Source of the DNA: JACKCR01 sp041390305
GTDB taxonomy: Bacteria > Eisenbacteria > RBG-16-71-46 > CAIMUX01
Direction: 5' to 3'
NCBI GenBank assembly: GCA_041390305.1
Contig: JAWKQE010000011.1
Coordinates: 62,001-126,000 of the forward strand
DNA: 64,000 bases
Shown here: in pieces, positions 52,523-61,210 of the stretch
How positions within the stretch are numbered: position 1 is the first letter of the stretch
How the letters are laid out: each line of letters opens with the position of its first letter
Made by a program: the position numbers and the translations under genes
The notes under the pieces: model-generated
The model's input: only the letters and a program-made list of their open reading frames with translations
What the model was told of the DNA's origin: nothing
The model's database searches: none

Positions 52523-54241
52523 ATGGTTCGTGTGAGAGTCGATTGCCGTCTTTCCCTGCTCGCCATCCTCTCCGTTTCTGTTCTCGTTCTGGCTCTGCCC
52601 TCGAACGCCCAAGGAGGCGGCGCCCACGAGGGCGGGACGCTCCTCGTCCACGCGTCTCCGGACCTGACCTATACGTCCGGTTTCGACTACGTGCCGCTTT
52701 TCGACCTCACCCGGTGCGAGGATGCAGTGACTTCGCTGCCTGCATCGGAAGAGACGCACGTCTGGTGGGTGGTGGCCGCGTTTCCGCCGTCATCGAGCCC
52801 TCTCCTCGCGGGGGTCTCGTTCAGCGTCGCGTACTCCGACTTCGAAGTCGTCCTCGTGGATGCGGGTTCGAACGCCGACTTCGAGATCCATTCCCCGGAC
52901 TGGCCTGGGCCCTCCTCGGGCACGACCATCACCTGGAGCTCGCCCCGTACGGAGCACCTGGTTCCCGTGTACTGGTTCGCGGGCTACCAGTACGGAAGCG
53001 CGCCGGCGGTGTTTCGAGTCACGGATGATCTTCGCGGTGGCCAAGAGTTCGCTGATGGTTACCCGCCGTTGGCGACACTGGATGAGGCCGTGGCGTTCGG
53101 TTCGCTCACGCTCGGCGGCGCCGGCGAGGCGCCGGCTTGTCCGCAGGACCTCCAGTTCGGTGCCTGCAGTCTCCCCGGGCAGTACCCCCCGTGTCGCGTT
53201 CTCACGGAGCGCTCCTGCCGCGAGATCGGTGGGGTCTGGACCGCGGGTGGCGACTGCGGCCTGCGGGCCTGCTGTCTGCCGAACGGTGTCTGCCAACTGT
53301 TCTCGCGCCGCACCTGCGAGGAACGTGATGGCGAGTTCCTGGACGGTTCCTGTGAACCTTTCCCGTGTGACGTTCGTGGCGCCTGCTGTCTCGACGACTC
53401 GTGCGAGGATCTCGTCGAGTCGGAGTGTCTCGTCCTCGGAGGAACCTTTCGCGGTGGCGACTCGAAGTGCGAGTCGATCGAGTGCCAGGAGACGTGCGCG
53501 CCGAACCCTGCTCCCCTCGGGGAGACCATGGTCGCGTTCGACAGTCCGAACGCGGGCGGAACCCTCATCCTCCACCACGATCCGGACATCGTCTTCAGTA
53601 GTGGACCTTTGAGCTACTGCTCGCGCGTCGCGTCCGACGCGGCGAACGACGTGACCACCCGGATCGACGTGGATGGAAGCGCGATCTTCTTTGTGCTCGC
53701 GGCGTTCCCGGAGGACAGCCAGCCCGACCTCGCGGGGGTGGACTTCGGCATCTACTACCCGGACTGCATCACGGTTCTGGACGAGGGCTCCTGTGCCGAC
53801 TTCGACCACGGCTTTGCCGACTGGCCGAGTTCCGGCTCCGGGGTTTCGATCGCGTTCGATACCCCGCAGCAGGCGCGCATGGTCACCGTCCACTGGTTCG
53901 AGGCGGAGATCGATCCCGGATTCAGCGCACAGTTCGAACTCGGTCCGCAGCCGAACGGCCAGGGGCGTTTCTACGATTCAGAGTGGGACTACGTGGCGGT
54001 CGAGGAGTTCGGCACGATCGGTTTCCACAGCGAAGGATACTTCCCGCGGCCGCGTCCCATCGGGCCGGGAGCCTGCTGTCTCGGCAACGGTTGCGAGGTC
54101 CTGGAGCGTCTCGTCTGCGAATCGCAGGGCGGTGAGTACCAGGGGCCCGAGACCAGTTGCAGTCCGGAGACCTGCCCGCTCGTTCCGACGATCCGCTCCT
54201 CCTGGGGGCAGATCAAGGGACGGTTCCACGAGGCGAAGTAG
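52523..54241 (+). CDS. Secreted cysteine-rich protein with duplicated modules and SWG C-terminal tag
   Basis: The ATG at 52523 follows TAGGAGGATCCC. The 572-residue protein has a signal peptide (LLAILSVSVLVLALPSNAQ). Two homologous modules start with GGTLLVHASPDLTYTSG (about residue 37) and GGTLILHHDPDIVFSSG (about residue 350), each ~160 residues of beta structure. Between and after them are cysteine-rich repeats (RACCLPNGVCQLFSRRTC, GACCLDDSCEDLVESEC, GACCLGNGCEVLERLVC). It ends VPTIRSSWGQIKGRF plus five residues, the tag found in the protein starting at 49395. Surface location is inferred. Confidence 0.78.
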   Translation: MVRVRVDCRLSLLAILSVSVLVLALPSNAQGGGAHEGGTLLVHASPDLTYTSGFDYVPLFDLTRCEDAVTSLPASEETHVWWVVAAFPPSSSPLLAGVSFSVAYSDFEVVLVDAGSNADFEIHSPDWPGPSSGTTITWSSPRTEHLVPVYWFAGYQYGSAPAVFRVTDDLRGGQEFADGYPPLATLDEAVAFGSLTLGGAGEAPACPQDLQFGACSLPGQYPPCRVLTERSCREIGGVWTAGGDCGLRACCLPNGVCQLFSRRTCEERDGEFLDGSCEPFPCDVRGACCLDDSCEDLVESECLVLGGTFRGGDSKCESIECQETCAPNPAPLGETMVAFDSPNAGGTLILHHDPDIVFSSGPLSYCSRVASDAANDVTTRIDVDGSAIFFVLAAFPEDSQPDLAGVDFGIYYPDCITVLDEGSCADFDHGFADWPSSGSGVSIAFDTPQQARMVTVHWFEAEIDPGFSAQFELGPQPNGQGRFYDSEWDYVAVEEFGTIGFHSEGYFPRPRPIGPGACCLGNGCEVLERLVCESQGGEYQGPETSCSPETCPLVPTIRSSWGQIKGRFHEAK

Positions 54242-54271
54242 GGGAGGAGGCGTTCTGCCGCGTCGGCGGAG

Positions 54272-55243
54272 CTATCTCCGGCCGAGGTAGAGCCAGTAGA
54301 GGCAGACCGCCGCAGCCGCGGGGACCGAGAGCGACTCCGTCCCCGGCTCCATCGGGATCCGGACGTGGACGTCGACGGACGACGCGACCTCCTCGGGCAG
54401 TCCGCTCCCCTCGGAACCGAAGTAGAGCGCGACCGGCTCGTGCGGGTCGAGTGACTCCAGCGGAGTGTCCCCGTCTGCCGAGGGCGACACTCCGGCGTCC
54501 CACGCCCTTCACGTGCGCCTCGAGTTCGTCCGCGCCGAGATCGGCGTGGACGGACATCGGAAGGTCGCGCCCATGGCGGCGCGGAGTGCGCGGTGATGGA
54601 ACGGGTCGACGGTACCGTGCGAAGTGAAGAGCTGGGTCACGCCGGTCGCGCGCGCGGTGCGGAGCATGGCGCCGAGGTTCGACGGATCCTGGACTCCGCA
54701 CGCGACGAGCCAGGGCGCACTCGGCTGGACCCGCTCACTTGCGGCGCGCCGCCCGGACTCCGCGGGATCGGGGGGACTCTGGGCGCCGCGCCGGCCCCCG
54801 CCGGGATCGCGGGGAACTCGGGCGTCGTGGAGACGTTCGGCCCCCGCCGCCGGAACCGCGCGGACCGAGTCGAGGCCCGGCGCCGGAGGTCGGCGGAAGA
54901 CGCCGAGGATGCCCTGCGGCGTCTCGACGGGGGAGACGTCGCGGAAGAGCTTCGCCGGAAGCACGTGGACGGGAACGCTACGTGCATCGGCTTCCTCGAG
55001 GAGTGCCGAGATCTCGTCGTTCGGGCCGCCCAACCGTTCCGCGCCTGACCGTTCGGTGTCTGACCGTTCCACGTCGACGAGGAGGTCCAGCCCTTCGAGA
55101 CCGGCGGCGAACGCTTCCTGGACCAGGTGGACGCCGTCGGCGAGGAGCACGCGGTCGCTGCGGCACTGCTTTGGTTTGTCCACCCAGCGGCGGACCTGAC
55201 GGAGGAGCGGATTGTGGGGGGAGGTGATCTCGCGGCGGTTCAT
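54272..55243 (-). pseudogene. TrmH/SpoU-family RNA 2'-O-methyltransferase, frameshifted
   Basis: Starts MNRREITSPHNPLLRQVRRW (ATG at 55243), the substrate-binding domain of TrmH relatives, and continues GILGVFRRPPAP, then ACGVQDPSNLGAMLRTARATG with the conserved arginine. Near 54545 and 54490 the frame changes twice. The SAM-knot blocks ALYFGSEGSGLPEEV and IPMEPGTESLSVPAAAAVCL end at 54272. A full protein of ~320 residues can be restored with two one-base changes. The family methylates ribose in tRNA or rRNA. Confidence 0.75.
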
Positions 55244-55275
55244 CTGGGGACGTGTCTCCCTCGTCGGAGCGGATC

Positions 55276-55551
55276 TCACCGGACTCCGAACGGATCCGGC
55301 GCCTCGAGCCCGAACGCCTCGGCCCACTGGACCTGGTCGACGCGGGCGTGGGACGGGCCGCGGTGGAGGTAGTCGACGAGCCGCTTCAGTGCGTCCTCGT
55401 TGCCTTCGGCTACCACTTCGACCGAGCCGTCGGCCAGGTTCTTCGCGTAGCCGCGCAGGCCGAGCTTCTGCGCTTCCTCGCGGGTCGATGCGCGAAAGTA
55501 GACACCCTGCACCCTGCCGCGTACGATCGCTCGTATCTGAGAGGTTTCCAT
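55276..55551 (-). CDS. acyP: Acylphosphatase
   Basis: A 91-residue enzyme that hydrolyses acyl phosphates. The signature VRGRVQGVYFRASTREEAQK (catalytic Arg in VYFR) and GYAKNLADGSVEVVAEG (catalytic Asn) are both intact. Length is typical. It lies between the TrmH-like gene on the same strand and the divergent nuclease gene. Confidence 0.93.
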   Translation of the reverse strand: METSQIRAIVRGRVQGVYFRASTREEAQKLGLRGYAKNLADGSVEVVAEGNEDALKRLVDYLHRGPSHARVDQVQWAEAFGLEAPDPFGVR

Positions 55552-55605
55552 TCCCAGGATGCTAGTTCACGGCGCGGGCGGAATCGAGCGCAACCGAGTG
55601 GGAAG

Positions 55606-56781
55606 ATGGCACGAGACGACCGCAGTGACGAACTCGAGTTCATCCGCCGTTGGAGGGGAGACGATCCCTGGGGCCGGGCGGCCGGACGCTCGCGTCGTGC
55701 CCGTGGCGAGACGGGGGCGGAAGGGACGGTAGACGCGGAAGGTGCTGCCGGGGGTGCCCCCGGTGGAGCCCCCGACGGAGGCAGCGGCCGGACCGGGAGG
55801 GGATCCGGCGAAGGATCCGCTGCACGAGCCGCCGACGGCCGCGACGTTGGGGAAGGTGCATTCCGCATCGGCAGAGATGACGACGCCGGCGCCCGGATGC
55901 GCCCCGGAAGCGGACGGGAGCAGTTCGTGCTCTTCGAACCCGAGCCGGGCGCGAAGGCGAGACGACGCGGCGCGCTCCATCGGGAAGCCCTCCGCCGCGA
56001 TGTGCGAATTCCCGACGTTCCGGACGGTCCGCGCGTCGATCTCGATGCCGGAGCGTACCTGGACGAAGCGCAGTCGGCTGGCCAGACGCCGCGACTCATC
56101 CTCGGCCATCCGGACGCGGACCGTTCCATCCGCACCGCATTCCCACTCGCGACGATCGACTTCCCGGGCGGCGAGTACTGCCGGATCTCCCACCCGCTCG
56201 GCGTCGGTGCGTCGTCCGACCCCGAACTCTCGCGGCTGCCGGCGTCGGGACTTCTCTTCGATCTCGAGACGCTCGGATTCCATGGGCGGCCGCTCTTCCT
56301 GATCGGGATCCTCTACCCGGTTGCGTCGCCGTCGGCGAGCGGCCCGGACGCCTGGCGCGTGGTCCAGCTCCTGGCGCGCGACTATGCGGAGGAGGAAGCG
56401 ATCCTCGAAGCGTTCGCCGACGTCGCCGCGGAGCAGACGCCGTGGGTGAGCTTCAACGGGAAGACCTTCGACCTGCCCTTCCTTCGTGAGCGGGCGCGCT
56501 TCCATCACCTCCCGCTTCCCGAGCCGCGCGAACATCTCGACCTCCTCCATGCGGCGCGCCGGGTCTACAAGGGCGTCCTTCCGAACTGCCGACTCCAGAC
56601 GCTCGAGTCCGCGCTCTTCGCCCGCTACCGCTACCGCGACCTTCCCGGCGACGAGATCCCGGCGGCCTACCACGACTACGTCAGGACAGGGGAGGAGGAG
56701 GACATGGTCCGGATCCTCCGGCACAACCGGGACGACCTCGTCACGCTGGCGCGGCTCCACGTCCATCTCGGGGAGGCCTGA
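55606..56781 (+). CDS. MrfB/YprB-like DEDDh exonuclease
   Basis: The ATG at 55606 gives 391 residues. The first ~130 are low-complexity, Gly/Arg/Ala/Glu-rich and probably disordered. The C-terminal ~200 form a DnaQ-like exonuclease: GLLFDLETLGFHG (metal-binding D and E), WVSFNGKTFDLPFLRERAR, CRLQTLESALFARYR and ILRHNRDDLVTLARL (final H and D). In Bacillus subtilis, YprB (MrfB) and the helicase YprA (MrfA) repair mitomycin-type DNA damage. The helicase gene follows here, so the same two-protein pathway is inferred. Confidence 0.82.
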   Translation: MARDDRSDELEFIRRWRGDDPWGRAAGRSRRARGETGAEGTVDAEGAAGGAPGGAPDGGSGRTGRGSGEGSAARAADGRDVGEGAFRIGRDDDAGARMRPGSGREQFVLFEPEPGAKARRRGALHREALRRDVRIPDVPDGPRVDLDAGAYLDEAQSAGQTPRLILGHPDADRSIRTAFPLATIDFPGGEYCRISHPLGVGASSDPELSRLPASGLLFDLETLGFHGRPLFLIGILYPVASPSASGPDAWRVVQLLARDYAEEEAILEAFADVAAEQTPWVSFNGKTFDLPFLRERARFHHLPLPEPREHLDLLHAARRVYKGVLPNCRLQTLESALFARYRYRDLPGDEIPAAYHDYVRTGEEEDMVRILRHNRDDLVTLARLHVHLGEA

Positions 56782-56887
56782 AGGCGCTCCCGCCGTCGAC
56801 GACGGAGCACCGGTGGCGAACGGCGGAGATGCGAACGAACGTTTTCCTCCGCGACCGATCCGGCCCGGTCGGCTAGAATCCGGCCAG

Positions 56888-56970
56888 TCGATCCGATCCG
56901 TACCTGACCCGATCCCGTACCTGACCCGATTCCGTACCCTGACCCGACTCCGTACCTGACTCGATTCCTC
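56888..56970 (+). repeat. Degenerate 16-18 base tandem repeats before mrfA
   Basis: Four to five copies of a unit like CGATTCCGTACCTGACC lie between the nuclease and helicase genes. Some are interrupted by single-base changes. This lies within the 237-base gap; no promoter is evident. Confidence 0.65.
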
Positions 56971-57018
56971 AACCGAACCTCTTTCGTTCGCGGGACGAAG
57001 CGCGAGGGACCGCAGCCC

Positions 57019-59889
57019 ATGCCCCGATACAACGAGACCTACCCTCTCCTCGAACTCCTCGAGAACATCGCGCGCGAGAGCGGGCAGATGGTGCACGTGC
57101 AGTCGCAGGAGGAGCGCGAGCCGGTCCACCTCGACCCGGAACGCCCGCTGCCCGAGAGCCTGGCGCGGCCGCTTCGGGAACTCGGGATCGAGCGGCTCTA
57201 CCGGCACCAGGCCCAGGCCATCGACAGCATCCGGGCCGGGAAGAACACGGTCGTGGTGACGGGGACGGCGTCGGGGAAGAGCCTCTGCTACAACCTGCCC
57301 GTGCTCGAATCGATCGGCGAGGATCCGCGCGCGCGGGCGCTCTACCTCTTCCCGACGAAGGCACTCTCCCAGGACCAGCTCAAGGTGCTGCGCCGGTTCC
57401 TTCCGGAGGGGCGCGACCTCATGCCGGCGGGACGAGCGGGACGGGGCGGACGTACGGGTCGGGACAGTCGCGGCGCGGGCGCGTCGCGTGGTGCGGGTGG
57501 CCATGACGCGGCGGCGCGAGGTGGCGCCGTGCCCGGCCTCGGTTTCCCCGGCGCCGAGCACATCGATTTCCGCGCCGGCACGTACGACGGTGACACGCCT
57601 CCGGAACTCCGCACGCGTCTCCGCGACGAAGCGAACATCCTCCTCACGAATCCCGACATGCTCCACGCGGGCGTCCTTCCCAACCACGGGCGTTGGGCGG
57701 AGTTCTTCTCGCGCCTCTCCTACGTCGTGATCGACGAGATCCACGTCTACCGCGGGATCTTCGGCTCCCACGTCTCGAACGTGATGCGTCGGCTCCGGCG
57801 GATCTGCAGACATCACGGGGCGGATCCGATCTGGATCTGCGCTTCGGCCACGATCGCGAATCCGGGTGGACTCGCGGAGGATCTGATCGGGGACGAGGTG
57901 AACGTCGTGAACGAGGACGGTTCGCCGCGCGGACGGAAGCACTTCGTCTTCTGGAACCCGCCGAACTACGGGCCGACCGGGATGGAGCGGCGGAGCAGCA
58001 ACCTCGAAGCGAAGGACCTCTTCGTCCGTCTCATCAAGGAGGGCTACCAGACGATCGCGTTCGTGAAGGCGCGTCTCCTCGCGGAAGTCCTCCTCCGCTA
58101 CTGCCAGGACGATCTCAGGAACGCGGGCGGCGGGCTCTCCTCGCGGATCCGCGCCTACCGCGCGGGCTATCTCCCCGAGGAGCGGCGGAAGATCGAGTCC
58201 GCGCTCTTCGACGGCGATCTCCTCGGGGTCATCTCGACGAACGCACTCGAGCTCGGGATCGACGTCGGTTCGCTCGACGCCGCGATCATGGTCGGCTATC
58301 CGGGGACGATCGCGTCGACCTGGCAGCAGGCGGGACGCGCGGGACGGCGGCAGAGCGAGTCGGTCGCGATCCTGGTCGGGCACAATGCGCCGATCGACCA
58401 GTACCTCATGCAGAACCCGGACTACTTCTTCCAGAACAACCCGGAGAGCGCGGTGCTGGACGCGGGGAACCCGCACATCCTCCTCAACCACCTCCGCTGC
58501 GCGACCCACGAGATCCCGGTTCCGGTGACGGAGGAAGAGGGCTACGGCGACTACGCGCCCGCGATCCTGGATCTCCTCCAGGACCGCGAGTTCGTCCGCC
58601 AGGTGAAGGGGAAGTGGTTCAACACCGAGAACGACTATCCGGCCGCGACCTTCTCGCTAAGGAACTCGGGAGAGAACGAGTACACGATCGTCGACACGAC
58701 CGAGTCGAACAAGGTCATCGGGACGATCGACGAACCGTCCGCGTTCACCCAGGTCCATCCCCAGGCCGTCTACATGCACGACGCGGAGACGTATCTCGTC
58801 GACGATCTCGACCTCTCGGAGCGCGTCGCCTATCTCCACAAGGCGGACATCGACTACTACACGCAGGCGATCTCGGACATCTATCTCGCGGCGTCGGAAC
58901 CCGATCTCGGGCGGGTCTGGCGCGACACCTCCGTCTCCTTCGGAGAATGCTCGATCCACGAGAAGGTGACGATGTTCAAGAAGATCAAGTTCGGGAGCCG
59001 CGACTCGCTCGGCTGGGGGAACATCGAACTCCCGGACATCCGGCTCCACACCACCGCGCTCTGGTTCGTGCCCTCGGCCGAGACCCTCCGCAAGGTGCTC
59101 GATCAGGGACGCGTCCCGGTCGATGGACTCGTCGGGATCGCGAACGTCCTCTGCGAAGTGATCGCGCTCCACGTGATGTGCGACGCGCACGATCTCGGCA
59201 CCGTCGTCGAGATGAAGAACACGGGCGGGCCGACCGTCTTCGTCTACGACAAGTATCCCGGTGGTCTCGGCTACGGACGACGCGCGTTCCATCAGCTCGA
59301 ACCGGTCCTCGAGGCCGCGCTCCGGCTCATCGAGGGATGTCCCTGCCTCGAGGGCTGCCCGTCGTGTGTCGGCTCGCCGCTGCCACCGAGCTACGGCACG
59401 GACCCCGACGTCTTCACGAAGGGGCGGATCCCGGACAAAGAAGCCGCGCTCGTCCTCCTTCACGCCATGTTCGGCCACGACGACTACGTCCCGCGGATCC
59501 CGCTCGAGGGGATCCGGGCGAAGCGCGCGGAACTCATCGCGGCGCGGAGGAAGGATACGAAGGACGAAGAGGTCTGGGATCTCGACGACGGAAATGCGGG
59601 CGACGGCGATGGCGAGAGCGGAGGCCCCGTGAAGGGCGGCAAGGTGGGACGCCGCGGTCCGTCACCCCGTGCGCGTGGGAAGGCGGGAGCGTCGGGCGGA
59701 GCGGGCACGGCCGCGGGCAAGGCCGCTCGTACCGCACGCGAGCCCGAGGACGCGCCGAACCGTCCGCCGGTGCGGCCCCTGCCTGACGATCTTCGTGCAA
59801 AACTCCTTGGGCAGATCGAGCGTCTGGTCGAAAGTCACCCAGGCCCGAGGCGGCGACGCTCCTTCCCGACGGAACGGGTGGGAGGCTAG
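57019..59889 (+). CDS. MrfA/YprA-like DEAD/H-box helicase with DUF1998-type C-terminus
   Basis: A 956-residue SF2 helicase. Motif I is TGTASGKSLCYN (about residue 80), motif II VIDEIHVYRG (about 237), motif III CASATIANP, and motif VI QQAGRAGRR (about 436). A Gly/Arg-rich insert (about residues 136-180) interrupts the first RecA domain and is not usual. The C-terminal cysteine cluster CPCLEGCPSCVGSP (about 774-787) is the family's metal site. The last ~80 residues are basic and low-complexity. In Bacillus the homologue unwinds DNA for mitomycin repair with MrfB, encoded just upstream here. Confidence 0.88.
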   Translation: MPRYNETYPLLELLENIARESGQMVHVQSQEEREPVHLDPERPLPESLARPLRELGIERLYRHQAQAIDSIRAGKNTVVVTGTASGKSLCYNLPVLESIGEDPRARALYLFPTKALSQDQLKVLRRFLPEGRDLMPAGRAGRGGRTGRDSRGAGASRGAGGHDAAARGGAVPGLGFPGAEHIDFRAGTYDGDTPPELRTRLRDEANILLTNPDMLHAGVLPNHGRWAEFFSRLSYVVIDEIHVYRGIFGSHVSNVMRRLRRICRHHGADPIWICASATIANPGGLAEDLIGDEVNVVNEDGSPRGRKHFVFWNPPNYGPTGMERRSSNLEAKDLFVRLIKEGYQTIAFVKARLLAEVLLRYCQDDLRNAGGGLSSRIRAYRAGYLPEERRKIESALFDGDLLGVISTNALELGIDVGSLDAAIMVGYPGTIASTWQQAGRAGRRQSESVAILVGHNAPIDQYLMQNPDYFFQNNPESAVLDAGNPHILLNHLRCATHEIPVPVTEEEGYGDYAPAILDLLQDREFVRQVKGKWFNTENDYPAATFSLRNSGENEYTIVDTTESNKVIGTIDEPSAFTQVHPQAVYMHDAETYLVDDLDLSERVAYLHKADIDYYTQAISDIYLAASEPDLGRVWRDTSVSFGECSIHEKVTMFKKIKFGSRDSLGWGNIELPDIRLHTTALWFVPSAETLRKVLDQGRVPVDGLVGIANVLCEVIALHVMCDAHDLGTVVEMKNTGGPTVFVYDKYPGGLGYGRRAFHQLEPVLEAALRLIEGCPCLEGCPSCVGSPLPPSYGTDPDVFTKGRIPDKEAALVLLHAMFGHDDYVPRIPLEGIRAKRAELIAARRKDTKDEEVWDLDDGNAGDGDGESGGPVKGGKVGRRGPSPRARGKAGASGGAGTAAGKAARTAREPEDAPNRPPVRPLPDDLRAKLLGQIERLVESHPGPRRRRSFPTERVGG

Positions 59890-60063
59890 CCGGCCCAGGG
59901 TGCTGAAACAGGTCCGGAGGGACTCTTTCCGCATCCTGGCAGGGCCGTGCCGGTTTGCCGGCCGCGCCTCGGCGCTCACGGTCGGGCGGGGGGCAGGGGG
60001 CGTCGACACGCGATCCAGGTCGGCGTACTTGCGGATGACGAGAGGACTGGAAAGGAAGGGTTC

Positions 60064-60790
60064 GTGGCGGAGTCGCTGGGTTCGTTCGATGTGGTGGCGT
60101 TCGGTCCCCATCCCGATGACGTGGAGATGGGGATCGCGGGGACGCTCATCAAGATGGTGCGCGCAGGGAGGCGGATCCTCAACGTCTGCATGACCAGAGG
60201 GGAGAAGGGGACCTACGGGACGGTCGAGGTCCGCCGGAAGGAGTTCGAGCGGGCGAACGCGATCATGGGGACCCAGCCGCTCATGCTCGACTTCCCCGAC
60301 ACGGCGATGGTGAACGATTACGAGGGGAAGCTCCGCGTCGCCCGGATCGTGCGCGAGACCCGCCCCCAGGTCGTCTTCGCGCCCTACCACACGAACCCGT
60401 TCGGCCACTTCGACGGGAGCGCGAACGTCGACCACTTCGCGACCGGCGAGTTGGTGCGGGACGGACTCAAGCTCGCGAGGTTCCGCTCCCTCCTCCCGGA
60501 CATCGAGCCCTACGGTGTGCCCTATCTCTACTACTACATGGTCCCGGCACATCTCGCCGACCGTGGTGGTGGACATCACCGACGTGATCGACGAGGTCCA
60601 CGCCGCGATCGAGGCCTACGCAACCCAGATGTCGATCAAGAAGCAGCGCCTCGGGATCCACGATACGCTCGACGTGATCCGTCGCTACACCGGTCTCCGG
60701 ATCAACGTCCCCTACGGCGAGGGGTTCTATAGCGACGAAGCGCTCGCCTTCAGCGTGGAAGGCTTCTTCGGCCCGAAGAACGCGTCCTAG
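60064..60790 (+). pseudogene. LmbE/PIG-L deacetylase, BshB1-like, one frameshift
   Basis: The GTG at 60064 (AGGAAGGG upstream) begins MAESLGSFDVVAFGPHPDDVE, with the PHPDD zinc motif at residues ~14-18, followed by TRGEKGTYGTVEVRRKEFER, a typical BshB1 segment. It also has FAPYHTNPFGHFDGSANVDH with the second His pair. At about 60557 the frame changes from YMVPAHL to TVVVDITDVIDEVHAAIEAY, and it ends NAS. One inserted base restores ~240 residues. BshB1 makes GlcN-malate in bacillithiol synthesis; other N-deacetylation roles are possible. Confidence 0.72.
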
Positions 60791-61210
60791 CGCCCGCTGC
60801 CAGGAGTCCACGGGGTGAGTGAGCGTCGCTCACCCCCAGACGCGTCACGCTTCCACGTCCACGCTCCACATCTAGCGCTTCGACGTCCACGTCCACGCTC
60901 CACACCTCACGCTTCGACGTCCACGTCTACGCTCCACACCTCACGCTTCGACGTCCACGTCCACGCTCCACATCTCGCGCTTCCACGTCTACGTCCACGT
61001 CCACGTCCACGACCGCGCACATGCTCCGCGCCCGTAGCGTGGCCTGCGCGGGATCCACCTGGGCAGCGGCCAAACCCGATCTTTTTCCTTCCGTGTGTCC
61101 AGATGCGCGTTCCGATTGCGCGTCATTCTCGTGAACCCGAAACCAGCGCCGTACGTTCGCTCCAAGAGCGAAGGGCGGCCGGACGATCAGCTTCCTGGAG
61201 ATCAGATCGA
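60791..61210. other. 420-base gap with a tandem array
   Basis: Apart from the 34-base array no gene is supported. A strong promoter is not obvious. The last part holds the ribosome site for the secreted protein. Confidence 0.4.
60848..61016. repeat. 34-base tandem array
   Basis: Units starting at 60876, 60910, 60944 and 60978 repeat every 34 bases (consensus CGCTTCGACGTCCACG then CTCCACA..TC). The first copy, at 60848, is six bases shorter, and the array ends in GTCCAC hexamers. Confidence 0.8.

Noticed and set aside
51534..52535. Repeat protein encoded by the 42-base array on the plus strand
   Set aside because: No ribosome site, and the open frame follows from a repeat length divisible by three. 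It also runs through the DUF4160 and trmH remnants, which read on the other strand.
55567..58509. 980-residue open frame on the minus strand opposite the nuclease and helicase genes
   Set aside because: It has no recognisable domain and an Arg/Glu/Asp/Val-rich composition typical of antisense frames in G+C-rich genes; the plus-strand genes have intact motifs.
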